A stretch of 64,000 nt of DNA from Methanosalsum natronophilum. GTDB lineage: Archaea > Halobacteriota > Methanosarcinia > Methanosarcinales > Methanosarcinaceae. The stretch is from assembly GCF_024808815.1 (NCBI RefSeq), contig NZ_JANUCS010000002.1, forward strand, positions 62,001 through 126,000, read 5' to 3'. The notes under the pieces were generated by a model, which was given only the letters and a program-made list of their open reading frames with translations, searched no databases and had not been told where the DNA came from. The number at the start of each line of letters is the position of its first letter. Position 1 is the stretch's first letter. Below are positions 37,092-45,655 of the stretch, piece by piece. The position numbers and the translations under genes were made by a program.

Positions 37092-38138
37092 ATGAACCGA
37101 ACTTCCCAAAAATTAGGTTGTCCCCCAGGATCTCTTATCCATGTAGGAAACAAAATATCTGAAGATGTACAAATATCTTATATACATTATAATAAAGATC
37201 ACATTATAGAAAAAAGTGCAGATGATATAGAAGAATGTTTAGAACATATTAAAGAAAATACAATAACTTGGATCAACGTTTCGGGTATACATAATACTAA
37301 AATTATCGAGAAGATTGGACATGAACTTGGAATAAATAGCCTTACACTTGAAGATATATTACACACTCGACAAAGACCAAAGATTGAAGAATATGATAAC
37401 TACATCTATATAGTCTTAAAAAAAATATATCTTGTTAATGAAGAAATCAATTATGAACAACTTAGCTTAATTCTAGGCCAAAATTATGTCATCTCATTCC
37501 AGGAAAGTGAAACAGGTACGTTGAATCCCATTAAAAAGCGGTTACATAACAATAAGAGCAAAATTCGTGTTTCAACGACAGACTACTTAACCTATTCGTT
37601 AATAGATACGATCATAGATAATTATTTCATCTTTTTAGAGTTAATTGAGGATAGAATAGACAGTATAGAAGATGAACTCATTTCCAATCCAACCCATAAT
37701 GTCTTAAAAGAAATCCATGACCTCAAAAGAGAAATGACATTACTCTTAAAGTCTGTCTGGCCACTGCGGGATGTTATCAGTACAATGCTACGAACTGAAT
37801 CTATGCTAATTCACGATTCAACCAAGATATATTTCCATGACCTTTATGACCATACAATACAAGTGATCGATACAATTCAAACATTTAAGGAAATAGTAGC
37901 AAGTATGCTAGATGTCTATCTATCAAGCATAAGCAATAAAATGAACGAGATCATGAAAGTATTGACAATAATTGCAACTATATTCATTCCACTAACTTTT
38001 ATAGCGGGCATCTATGGTATGAACTTCGAATATATGCCAGAACTTGGATGGAAGTATGGTTATCCACTAGTCCTTTCAGTCATGTTACTTACTATTTTAG
38101 GGATGTTATCTTATTTCAAAATAAAAAAGTGGATATGA
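37092..38138 (+). CDS. corA: CorA-type magnesium/cobalt transporter
   Basis: Pentameric divalent-cation channel. The 348 residues contain a large soluble N-domain (TITWINVSGIHNTKIIEKIG, LEDILHTRQRPKIEEYDNYIYIVLK), a long helix, and two C-terminal transmembrane helices: one ending in the signature GMN (GIYGMNFEYMPEL) and a second (PLVLSVMLLTILGMLSYF) with a basic tail KIKKW. ATG 37092 is used; the reading frame extends 54 nt upstream only because the wHTH gene overlaps it. Its place inside a glycogen cluster is unusual. The metal could be Mg or Co; a cobamide operon lies 4.5 kb away. Confidence 0.92.
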   Translation: MNRTSQKLGCPPGSLIHVGNKISEDVQISYIHYNKDHIIEKSADDIEECLEHIKENTITWINVSGIHNTKIIEKIGHELGINSLTLEDILHTRQRPKIEEYDNYIYIVLKKIYLVNEEINYEQLSLILGQNYVISFQESETGTLNPIKKRLHNNKSKIRVSTTDYLTYSLIDTIIDNYFIFLELIEDRIDSIEDELISNPTHNVLKEIHDLKREMTLLLKSVWPLRDVISTMLRTESMLIHDSTKIYFHDLYDHTIQVIDTIQTFKEIVASMLDVYLSSISNKMNEIMKVLTIIATIFIPLTFIAGIYGMNFEYMPELGWKYGYPLVLSVMLLTILGMLSYFKIKKWI

Positions 38139-38213
38139 ATTCAAATTCAAAGCATATCAATTTGCAACAACTGACCAATATACTAAAATAAAGCTTTCCT
38201 GCATTTAAGTATT

Positions 38214-39332
38214 ATGAAAAGAGTTTGTATTTGTTGGGAACTTACCAGTCCATATAAATTAAAATGGTACTGGCCATCGGAGGGGTATAAGAAACCTAGT
38301 TTTGACATTTATTTCGAGTCAAACACAGATAATCACGATCTTGTTAACAATATTTTAAAATTGAATGAGATAATTAAAAATTCTATCAACTCCGGTGCTA
38401 AATATACTTTTAACATTTCTGGACCTTGCTTAGAACAAATCGTAGCTAATAAAGAACTACTTAAATCGTTCAAAGATATAACAAATACAAACTGTGTAGA
38501 GTTTACAGCATCACCTTACTATCAATCAGTTAGTTTTATGTTTCACGATAAGTCTGAGTTCATATCTCAGATAGAAAAACACGTTAATTTGATCAAAAAC
38601 ACATTTCATCAAAATCCTCAAACTCTTATAAACACACAGTTATTCATTTCCGATGAAATTACAAAATTAGGTGAAGAACTTGGTTTTAAGTGTATGATCG
38701 GTGAAGGATCTCATAACATTCTACAAAAAGATGATCCTACATACCTCTATAAGAACCACATACCTCTACTTCTTCGACACATTAATCTTAGTGAAGATAT
38801 TGAAAAAAGATTTACTAACCATACATGGTCAGGTTACCCTCTTATAGCAGACAAGTTCACTGCTTGGATCGATAGTATAGAGGGAGATATAATTACACTT
38901 TATTTAGATTACGATTCCATTATAAAACATTTAAATCAAAGTGACCTTATAATCAAATTCATTGAAGAATTACCAAAAAGTTTAGCTAAAGCTGGTATTG
39001 AAATGGTAAATCCTCTTGATGTAACTACACGTTGTAAGACATATCCACTCTCTGCACTCAAGAAAGAAATGACAGCTAGATATGGTGTGAACAGTCTTGT
39101 GGGCAATCATGTCCAGCATATATACATGCACGAGCTAGAACATACACTATATCAAATCAATAAAACCGATAATAAAGGATACCAAGATCTACACCGATGT
39201 TTTCAGCAGAATAGCATTTTTTTGGATATGAACTCAACAAATTATCCATTAGCATATGAGAATGCAGTAAACTTATTTTCTATATTCTCTGACTTTAAAA
39301 GAGGGTTGATCATAGGGGAGAAAGATAAATGA
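38214..39332 (+). CDS. GH57-fold protein lacking catalytic residues
   Basis: A 372-residue paralogue of the GH57 enzyme encoded next to it, with the same start pattern (CICWELTSPYKLKWYWP against CLYFEIHQPYRLKWFWP). The family's key residues are gone: motif 1 HQP is TSP at 11-13, the motif 2 His is Gln (YYQSV, Q104), the nucleophile Glu is Gln (INTQLFIS, Q142), and motif 4 DYETFGEH is DYDSIIKH at 232-239, keeping the Asp but losing GE. The W-containing motif 5 (TSWADIERDTSAW in the partner) is absent. It is not frameshifted and ends with an ATGA overlap onto the active gene, so a non-catalytic role such as glucan binding or complex formation is likely. Confidence 0.85.
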   Translation: MKRVCICWELTSPYKLKWYWPSEGYKKPSFDIYFESNTDNHDLVNNILKLNEIIKNSINSGAKYTFNISGPCLEQIVANKELLKSFKDITNTNCVEFTASPYYQSVSFMFHDKSEFISQIEKHVNLIKNTFHQNPQTLINTQLFISDEITKLGEELGFKCMIGEGSHNILQKDDPTYLYKNHIPLLLRHINLSEDIEKRFTNHTWSGYPLIADKFTAWIDSIEGDIITLYLDYDSIIKHLNQSDLIIKFIEELPKSLAKAGIEMVNPLDVTTRCKTYPLSALKKEMTARYGVNSLVGNHVQHIYMHELEHTLYQINKTDNKGYQDLHRCFQQNSIFLDMNSTNYPLAYENAVNLFSIFSDFKRGLIIGEKDK

Positions 39333-40591
39333 ACTCAATTTGCCTTTATTTTGAAATACATCAACCATATCGTTTAAAGTGGTTCTGGCCAGGTGATCAA
39401 ACTGAAGGGTTTGAAAGATATTTTGATAATAATGTAAATAAAGAAATATTTGAAAAAGTTGCCACGAAATGTTATATCCCTGCAAACAGATTACTTTTAG
39501 AACTTATAGATGAACATCGTAATGAGTTCAAGTTTAGTATATCTATCACAGGTACTTTACTAGACCAATGTGAGAAATGGGGACCAGAAGTACTAGATAC
39601 ATTTATACAACTAGCAGAATCTGGCTCTGTAGAATTTATAGATGAAACTAATTATCATTCAATATCAAGCCTTTTTGAAGATAGGAATGAGTTCATTGAA
39701 GAGGTTAAGCAACATCGAGATAATATATATTCTCAGTTCTCTATTCTACCAACCACATTTAGAAATACTGAACTGATCTATAACAACAGTATCGCAGAAA
39801 CTGTTTTTGATATGGGGTATAATTGTATTCTTGCAGAAGGTGCAGATCACATCATTAATTCGGCATCAAACCATATCCAGTCATTTCATACAAGAAATAT
39901 ATTTGAAGGTACTAATTTTTCACCGAATTACGTTTATAAATCCAATAATTGCGATATTAAAGTATTATTAAGAAACTATAAATTAAGTGATGATATTGGA
40001 TATAGATTCTCATCAAGTTCATGGCCCGAACATCCATTAACTGCAGAAAAATGGGCGAATTGGGCATCTAATGCCCAAGGTGATACTCTAAATATTTTCA
40101 TGGACTATGAGACATTTGGTGAGCATCAGTGGGCAGATACTGGTATTTTCGAGTTTCTCAAAGCATATCCCTATGAAATAAAAGACAATGGTCTAACTTT
40201 CAAAACTCCTAGTGAAACTATCAGGGACTACCAGCCTGTAGGCACAATAGATATTGGAGATTATTCTACCACCTCGTGGGCGGATATCGAACGCGATACA
40301 AGTGCTTGGATTGGTAATGATATGCAATTGCGTTGTTTCGAGGAAGCAAGACTTATTGAACCTTATGTTAAAAAAACAAGGGATCAGAACCTCATCCATA
40401 TCTGGAAACATTTTCTTACATCTGACCACTATTATTACATGTCAACTAAATGGCTGGATGATGCTGATGTACATTCCTATTTCAGTATCCATTCATCACC
40501 ATACGATGCATCAATTAATTTCATGAGCGCGTTCTTAGACTTCAAATCATTGGTTTTCAGAACACTTAAAGAGAAGAATCTTACCAATTAA
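39329..40591 (+). CDS. GH57 alpha-amylase-like glycoside hydrolase
   Basis: A retaining glucan hydrolase or transferase of family GH57, 420 residues. All five family motifs can be placed: HQP at 11-13, EFIDETNYHSI around 102-112, nucleophile E148 in FRNTELIY, acid/base D259 in MDYETFGEH, and TSWADIERDTSAWIGN near 315-330. It is predicted cytoplasmic, with no signal peptide. Known members are alpha-amylase, 4-alpha-glucanotransferase and branching enzyme; the short length favours the amylase-like group. It overlaps the degenerate paralogue upstream by 4 nt and precedes the GH15 glucoamylase by 16 nt. SD GGGGAG precedes the ATG. Confidence 0.9.
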   Translation: MNSICLYFEIHQPYRLKWFWPGDQTEGFERYFDNNVNKEIFEKVATKCYIPANRLLLELIDEHRNEFKFSISITGTLLDQCEKWGPEVLDTFIQLAESGSVEFIDETNYHSISSLFEDRNEFIEEVKQHRDNIYSQFSILPTTFRNTELIYNNSIAETVFDMGYNCILAEGADHIINSASNHIQSFHTRNIFEGTNFSPNYVYKSNNCDIKVLLRNYKLSDDIGYRFSSSSWPEHPLTAEKWANWASNAQGDTLNIFMDYETFGEHQWADTGIFEFLKAYPYEIKDNGLTFKTPSETIRDYQPVGTIDIGDYSTTSWADIERDTSAWIGNDMQLRCFEEARLIEPYVKKTRDQNLIHIWKHFLTSDHYYYMSTKWLDDADVHSYFSIHSSPYDASINFMSAFLDFKSLVFRTLKEKNLTN

Positions 40592-40607
40592 TGGAGAAAC
40601 TTCAATT

Positions 40608-42632
40608 ATGGTCACATTAACAAACGCAATCCTTGGTAATCCTAACATCTTAGTAACCATGGGTCAAAAAGCAGAGATCAATGGAATATTCTATCCACAA
40701 AGAGATCATGCACAGAATGTAGATGAATCCCTTTTATGTTTTTATTCCGAAGAATTTGTTAATATAAATAAGGAGAAAGGGTCTGAGTACCTTTTATGGC
40801 TTGATGATGATAGTTGGAGACATGACCAAAAATATGTGAATGATACATATACAGTTACAACGCATCTTAGCCACGAATGTGGACTCAATGTAACAATAAT
40901 AGATACAGTACACCCATATCTACCTACGATCATTAGAAGGTTCAATATATCTAGCACACATGATTTTGACTTCCAGGTATTCTATTATTCCAGCTTCAAT
41001 GCAGGTGATTCAAGGAAACAAAATACATGTTATGTTGATGCTGATAGTAAGACTGTCATTCAATACTGGAAAAATTATCATGTCGGACTAAGCACAATAC
41101 CCGAATTCGAAAGTTGGCAAGTTAGTAAATTAGCTGGGAACAGTTGGTGGAATAACCCACAATATGATATGCAAGATGGACACCTTCAGAACAACCGTGA
41201 AGATATTGGAGACCTTGGTTTTGTAGTTGGTTGGAACCGTGCGATTAATAAAAATAAGCGTTTCGAGCTTACAGTATACATAGGACTCAATAATAATAAA
41301 AAAAACCTGTATAAAATGATGCGAGGTTTGATCACAGATTCACTTAACATGATCTCAGAAACCGTTGAATCTAACTGTGAAACTAAATTAGCTACTAAAA
41401 AACCACTTAAATCAGTTCCTCTTCTCCAGAAAATACACGATATTGACCTGATAACCATATATAACAGGTCCTTATTGACACTTGATCTTCTTTATGAGCC
41501 AACTAAAGGTTCTTTTATTGCATCCCCTGAATTCGACCCCGATTTTGAGATGAGCGGGGGGTACGGCTTTTGTTGGAACCGTGATTCTGTAGATATGGCT
41601 CAATCATTACTTAATGCTGGTTATCCAGAATATGCAAACGAATTCATTAACTGGTGTATTACCACTCAATTACCTGAAGGTTCCTGGTTCCAAAGATATT
41701 GGACCGATGGAAAACATGCTCCTTCATGGAGCAATTTCAGGGATACCACACAAATAGATGAAACTGCATGTACCTTATTCCTGATAGGTAGCTATTATTC
41801 GACACTTACAGGTATTGATCGTACAGAATTTCTTGACCGTATCTGGATAACTGTATTAAGGGGTGCAGAATATCTAATCAAAAGAAGTAAAGACCATTTA
41901 CATGAACTCTGCATGGACCTCTGGGAAACTCATGTTGGTACCTTTACATACACTAATACTTCCATCTATTCAGGACTAATGTTCTCATCACAAATCGCAA
42001 GGGATCATGATCAACATGAGCTTGCTGCTAGATGGGAAGATCATGCACTACAGATAAAAAGGAGGGTATTATCACACCTCTGGTTAAAAGATAAACAGTT
42101 TTTTGCAAGATGTTTTGATGAGAATGGTAACATCGACAACACTGTAGATGCAAGCATTCTTGGTACAATTACACCATTTGCTCTTTTATCATTATCCAAC
42201 AATGATGAATGGGAAAAAGCTTGCTCTATCATAGAAACAATTGAACATAAGCTAAGTTTAGATATTAATGGTTATCACGGTATCAAACGTTACGAGAAAG
42301 ATAAATACATCAATGGAAATCCATGGACAGTAACTACACTGTGGCTTGCAAAATCTATGTTGATCTTAGCTAAATCAATTGAAGATAATAAAGAATGCAC
42401 TGAAACTAAACATAGTTTAGTTAGCAAAGCACTTAAACTTATACAATGGTGTATTAGAGGAACAAATACTACTAATCTATTACCAGAACAAGTTGACCAA
42501 GATAAAGGAACTCCTGCATGGGCAATACCCCTTGGATGGAGCTGTGCTTTAATGATAGATACAATACTTTTACTTGATGAACTATTATGTCATGATAAAG
42601 AGCTGGTACACAAGCTAGAAACGCTTTACTGA
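40608..42632 (+). CDS. GH15 glucoamylase-type hydrolase
   Basis: Inverting exo-hydrolase releasing glucose from alpha-1,4-glucan. The 674 residues have an N-terminal super-beta-sandwich (about 1-270; ILVTMGQKAEINGIFYPQRDHAQ) and a C-terminal (alpha/alpha)6 barrel with GYGFCWNRDSVDMAQSLLNAGY, FQRYWTDGKHAP, TQIDETACTLF, the general-acid region MDLWETHVGTFTYTN, and the base in LLPEQVDQDKGTPAW. This is the common archaeal/bacterial glucoamylase plan and lacks a signal peptide, so it acts in the cytoplasm on stored glycogen. A GGAG precedes the ATG. The 3' end overlaps the convergent cobY stop by 7 nt. Confidence 0.93.
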   Translation: MVTLTNAILGNPNILVTMGQKAEINGIFYPQRDHAQNVDESLLCFYSEEFVNINKEKGSEYLLWLDDDSWRHDQKYVNDTYTVTTHLSHECGLNVTIIDTVHPYLPTIIRRFNISSTHDFDFQVFYYSSFNAGDSRKQNTCYVDADSKTVIQYWKNYHVGLSTIPEFESWQVSKLAGNSWWNNPQYDMQDGHLQNNREDIGDLGFVVGWNRAINKNKRFELTVYIGLNNNKKNLYKMMRGLITDSLNMISETVESNCETKLATKKPLKSVPLLQKIHDIDLITIYNRSLLTLDLLYEPTKGSFIASPEFDPDFEMSGGYGFCWNRDSVDMAQSLLNAGYPEYANEFINWCITTQLPEGSWFQRYWTDGKHAPSWSNFRDTTQIDETACTLFLIGSYYSTLTGIDRTEFLDRIWITVLRGAEYLIKRSKDHLHELCMDLWETHVGTFTYTNTSIYSGLMFSSQIARDHDQHELAARWEDHALQIKRRVLSHLWLKDKQFFARCFDENGNIDNTVDASILGTITPFALLSLSNNDEWEKACSIIETIEHKLSLDINGYHGIKRYEKDKYINGNPWTVTTLWLAKSMLILAKSIEDNKECTETKHSLVSKALKLIQWCIRGTNTTNLLPEQVDQDKGTPAWAIPLGWSCALMIDTILLLDELLCHDKELVHKLETLY

Positions 42633-43243
42633 TCCTTTCTGTTTTTGATCATTTCTTTACACATCTTCAGATCATCAACGGTATTTACATTAAGTGACAG
42701 TTCTGGTAATTTCAATACGAGTGTCATGTACTCTTGTTCTGTCCTTATTTTATATGAATCAAGTATATTGATCCCCGTTGGTACTATCAGTTCTCCATCC
42801 TTATTGAATATCGTGTCTGGTCTGGTACCAATGTTCTTGCAAACCGAAATTGGCACAAATACTGACATTGCAGGTTTATCCGAACTCTCATAACTATCAA
42901 TTATCTCATCTATTACAGATGCTGTAAGTACAGGCAAGTCCGCCATAACTATCATTACAGGTCCCTCTATTTTAGCCGTCTCAACCGCCTGTACCATATC
43001 TTTTACATAATTCCCTCCTTCTGTGGGAATTACCCTAACATGTTCACCATATAACTTATTTACAATAATCCCTGTGTTAGGGGTTGCAGGAGACGTTGCA
43101 ACATATACTTTATCAATCTTTTCAGAAGTTACAAGTGCATCTATAACATATGTTACAAGAGGTTTTCCCAACAACTCCACACAGGGTTTTTCTCCCATAC
43201 CTAATCTTGTCCCAAGTCCCCCTGCCATTACAATAGCATCCAT
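42626..43243 (-). CDS. cobY: adenosylcobinamide-phosphate guanylyltransferase CobY
   Basis: Archaeal replacement for CobU: transfers GMP to adenosylcobinamide phosphate. The 205 residues show the nucleotidyltransferase signature GGLGTRLGMGEKP at 8-20 and a metal Asp D102 in MADLP. The SD GGAGG lies inside the end of cobS, which overlaps this gene by 16 nt. Last gene of the minus-strand cobamide operon; a diverged paralogue lies at the other end of the cluster. Confidence 0.92.
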   Translation of the reverse strand: MDAIVMAGGLGTRLGMGEKPCVELLGKPLVTYVIDALVTSEKIDKVYVATSPATPNTGIIVNKLYGEHVRVIPTEGGNYVKDMVQAVETAKIEGPVMIVMADLPVLTASVIDEIIDSYESSDKPAMSVFVPISVCKNIGTRPDTIFNKDGELIVPTGINILDSYKIRTEQEYMTLVLKLPELSLNVNTVDDLKMCKEMIKNRKDQ

Positions 43244-44058
43244 TCAAATCCTCCTGATACTAATTTTATACAAATAGCTAGTATAATAAGAGATACTACA
43301 CGCCCAATTTCATTAGCAGTTCCTATCCCATCACCATTAAGTCCACCAAAATGCCTATTACTCACATTTAAAATGAAAAGTGAAACGACCATTGTCATTA
43401 TAAAAGATACTAGTCCAATTATACCTAGATCCAATAACCAAAATGCTATAAATGATATTATCGATCCGAAAACGAAACCTATCAAATACTTTGAAGGTGT
43501 CGTGCTTTTAATTGTTATTACACCCATTCCATCATGGATAGGTCTGCCAAACGCTGCTACTGTCAACATTGCCTGTTTAGAACTCATTTCAGCCACAATA
43601 AATGAACTGAATACAATGAGTCCAGTATAATAAGTATCTTGACTAAAAGCTGTGATCTCTGCCTTAACTGTCAATATAGATACAAATAACCCAAGTATCA
43701 GTATTGTACAGAAAGCTGCTCCACCAATCCCAAGAGATACATCTTTCATTGCCTGTATTTTCTTTTCAATCGATCCGTGGGCAGTGATTCCATCACCCAT
43801 ATCAGCAAGTCCATCCAAATGATTGAATCCAGTGAAATAGTATATTACCACAACAATAAGAAACGCACTAATAAGTGATGGTAATAAGAAATCAAGAATA
43901 ACTGCAGATAGACCTATTATTACACCTAATAAAAAACCAACTACAGTATACAAATAGATATGAGCATTGAATGAATCAAATCCGTTCTGATCAACTTTCA
44001 CGGGTATTGTTGAAAGAAAACCAATACTGGCTTTCACTCCACTTAAAAAAGAAATCAT
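43228..44058 (-). CDS. cobS: adenosylcobinamide-GDP ribazoletransferase CobS
   Basis: Integral membrane cobalamin synthase joining adenosylcobinamide-GDP with alpha-ribazole (or its phosphate). The 276 residues show FLSTIPV near the start, the family motif HLDGLADMGDGITAHGS (acidic, metal-binding) around residues 95-112, and about six to seven hydrophobic segments; RHFGGLNGDGIGTANEIGR near the end is also typical. Gene order cobZ-cobS-cobY with short gaps or overlaps supports one operon. Confidence 0.94.
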   Translation of the reverse strand: MISFLSGVKASIGFLSTIPVKVDQNGFDSFNAHIYLYTVVGFLLGVIIGLSAVILDFLLPSLISAFLIVVVIYYFTGFNHLDGLADMGDGITAHGSIEKKIQAMKDVSLGIGGAAFCTILILGLFVSILTVKAEITAFSQDTYYTGLIVFSSFIVAEMSSKQAMLTVAAFGRPIHDGMGVITIKSTTPSKYLIGFVFGSIISFIAFWLLDLGIIGLVSFIMTMVVSLFILNVSNRHFGGLNGDGIGTANEIGRVVSLIILAICIKLVSGGFEWMLL

Positions 44059-44093
44059 TCAGGTTCCCATTCCTTAAAACAAGAATACCAATA

Positions 44094-44630
44094 TTACATG
44101 TTCAGTTCAGCTATAGCTCTTGTATACATGTTAGCTGAAACACCACCAATAAGGCCTGCTAAAACATCGTCCATGAAAGGACCCATTTTAGCCAGTATCC
44201 CAGGTTTTGATTTATCAAGACGGACAAACTCAAACATTCCTTTATCGCCACTGATATATTTAGCAATACTCATCCCAATAACTTCATCTGCCACTATGAA
44301 TGTCAGATCCTTATCAAAGGAGTCCTTACTAACACCTGGAAGGTTGCCCACCTTTCCCTCTCGTTCAAGCAATATCCCTGAATATATTAGTAGTGACAAG
44401 TTTGGGTCAGAAACTGCGATCTTCAATTCCCTTTTAAAGATACTTTCAGCCTTCTCCTGCGTCTCAAGTCCTGGGTGTGGAACATACATTTCCATCGCAG
44501 ATTCCACTAACATATCAACAGTTATACCTTCTTTTTCGAGCACGTCCATTATATCATACTCTGCCGGTTCATCAATTGTTTCGGGCTGATCACCCTTAAA
44601 ATCCTTTGAATCCATATCAGACAATTTCAT
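44094..44630 (-). CDS. cobZ: alpha-ribazole phosphate phosphatase CobZ
   Basis: PgpA-like phosphatase that replaces CobC in methanogens and removes phosphate from alpha-ribazole phosphate or adenosylcobamide phosphate. The 178 residues have an acidic N-terminal stretch, then DVLEKEGITVDMLVESAMEMY, ADEVIGMSIAKYISGDKG and a C-terminal PFMDDVLAGLIGGVSANMYTRA, matching the CobZ of Methanosarcina mazei in pattern. Membrane helices of true PgpA are largely missing. ATG 44630 has GGATGGTT upstream; ATG 44639 is in frame. Confidence 0.85.
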   Translation of the reverse strand: MKLSDMDSKDFKGDQPETIDEPAEYDIMDVLEKEGITVDMLVESAMEMYVPHPGLETQEKAESIFKRELKIAVSDPNLSLLIYSGILLEREGKVGNLPGVSKDSFDKDLTFIVADEVIGMSIAKYISGDKGMFEFVRLDKSKPGILAKMGPFMDDVLAGLIGGVSANMYTRAIAELNM

Positions 44631-44650
44631 AATAACCATCCATTAAGTAT

Positions 44651-45655
44651 TTAGTACCATATCCATGCAAAGTTTATCGCAGCTGCAAATGCAGCAAATG
44701 AAAGTATAGAAGCAATGAATATAAGTTGGGATACACGGTTTATATCTTCAGGTTTTGGTAGAGCATATTGTTCTCCAAGTACATAGTTATTTGGTTTTTC
44801 CAAACGAACCTTTATGGCACCAGATGCTGCAGCCATGGGATAACCAGAATTAGGTGACGGTGTCCTCTTCGACTGAGTTGAAGCCAGTCTTAGAGACGAA
44901 CGCACATCCATAGTACCTTTCTTTGCAGGGAAAAGTAACCATATTATTGCAGCAGACCCTGCTATAAACAGAATAGATAATCTTGCAGGTACCCAATTTA
45001 GAACATCGTCCATTTTAGCTGAAAAGTATCCAAGTTCGATATGTTCTTCATCCTTATAACCAATCATTGAATCTAGTGTATTCACACCTTTGTATACATA
45101 AGCTGCTACCAACCCTAGTGGTCCCAGCAGCATGTAATAGAAAAGTGGAGTGATTATGCCATCAACATAATTCTCAGAAACTGATTCTATTACTGCAGAA
45201 GATACCTGTTCTTCAGATAGAGTAGAGGGATCTCTACTAACGAATATAGGTAACTTCTCCCTTGCCTGCGCATATCTTTCGTTCAGTATATCTGAAGCTA
45301 TTGATTTTGCTGGATTTAATAGACTCTGGATAGCAAAAGTAGATTTCAAGAAATATGCACCTATAAGAAGCCTTACAGCCTCTGGTATAATTACAGACGT
45401 GAGCACTAGAAGGATCATGACAGCTATCAATGACGAAAATATCATCGTTAAAACAGCCAATATTACTCCATACAGTTTCCTGTTGTTAACCGGTGCTCTC
45501 TCCTTAAAAAACTGGACAAAGCGACCTATCCAAACTACCGGATGAACTGCTGCCGGTGGCTCACCGAGCAAAATATCAAACACAAAAGCTAAAATAAGTA
45601 CATATATCAAAAAAGTACCATCAATAGAAAATATTGGAATGATCAAATCTAACAT
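44651..45655 (-). CDS. cbiB: adenosylcobinamide-phosphate synthase CbiB
   Basis: Membrane enzyme attaching aminopropanol phosphate to adenosylcobyric acid. The 334 residues show FDILLGEPPAAVHPVVWIGR near the N-terminus, SRDPSTLSEEQVSSAVIESVSENYVDG, ADMI-type KGVNTLDSMIGYKDE, and LNWVPARLSILFIAG, with several membrane helices. ATG 45655 is preferred: GGAG lies 9 nt upstream, and it overlaps the cobD stop by 7 nt. A longer frame begins at 45682. Its substrate is supplied by CobD just upstream. Confidence 0.94.
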   Translation of the reverse strand: MLDLIIPIFSIDGTFLIYVLILAFVFDILLGEPPAAVHPVVWIGRFVQFFKERAPVNNRKLYGVILAVLTMIFSSLIAVMILLVLTSVIIPEAVRLLIGAYFLKSTFAIQSLLNPAKSIASDILNERYAQAREKLPIFVSRDPSTLSEEQVSSAVIESVSENYVDGIITPLFYYMLLGPLGLVAAYVYKGVNTLDSMIGYKDEEHIELGYFSAKMDDVLNWVPARLSILFIAGSAAIIWLLFPAKKGTMDVRSSLRLASTQSKRTPSPNSGYPMAAASGAIKVRLEKPNNYVLGEQYALPKPEDINRVSQLIFIASILSFAAFAAAINFAWIWY

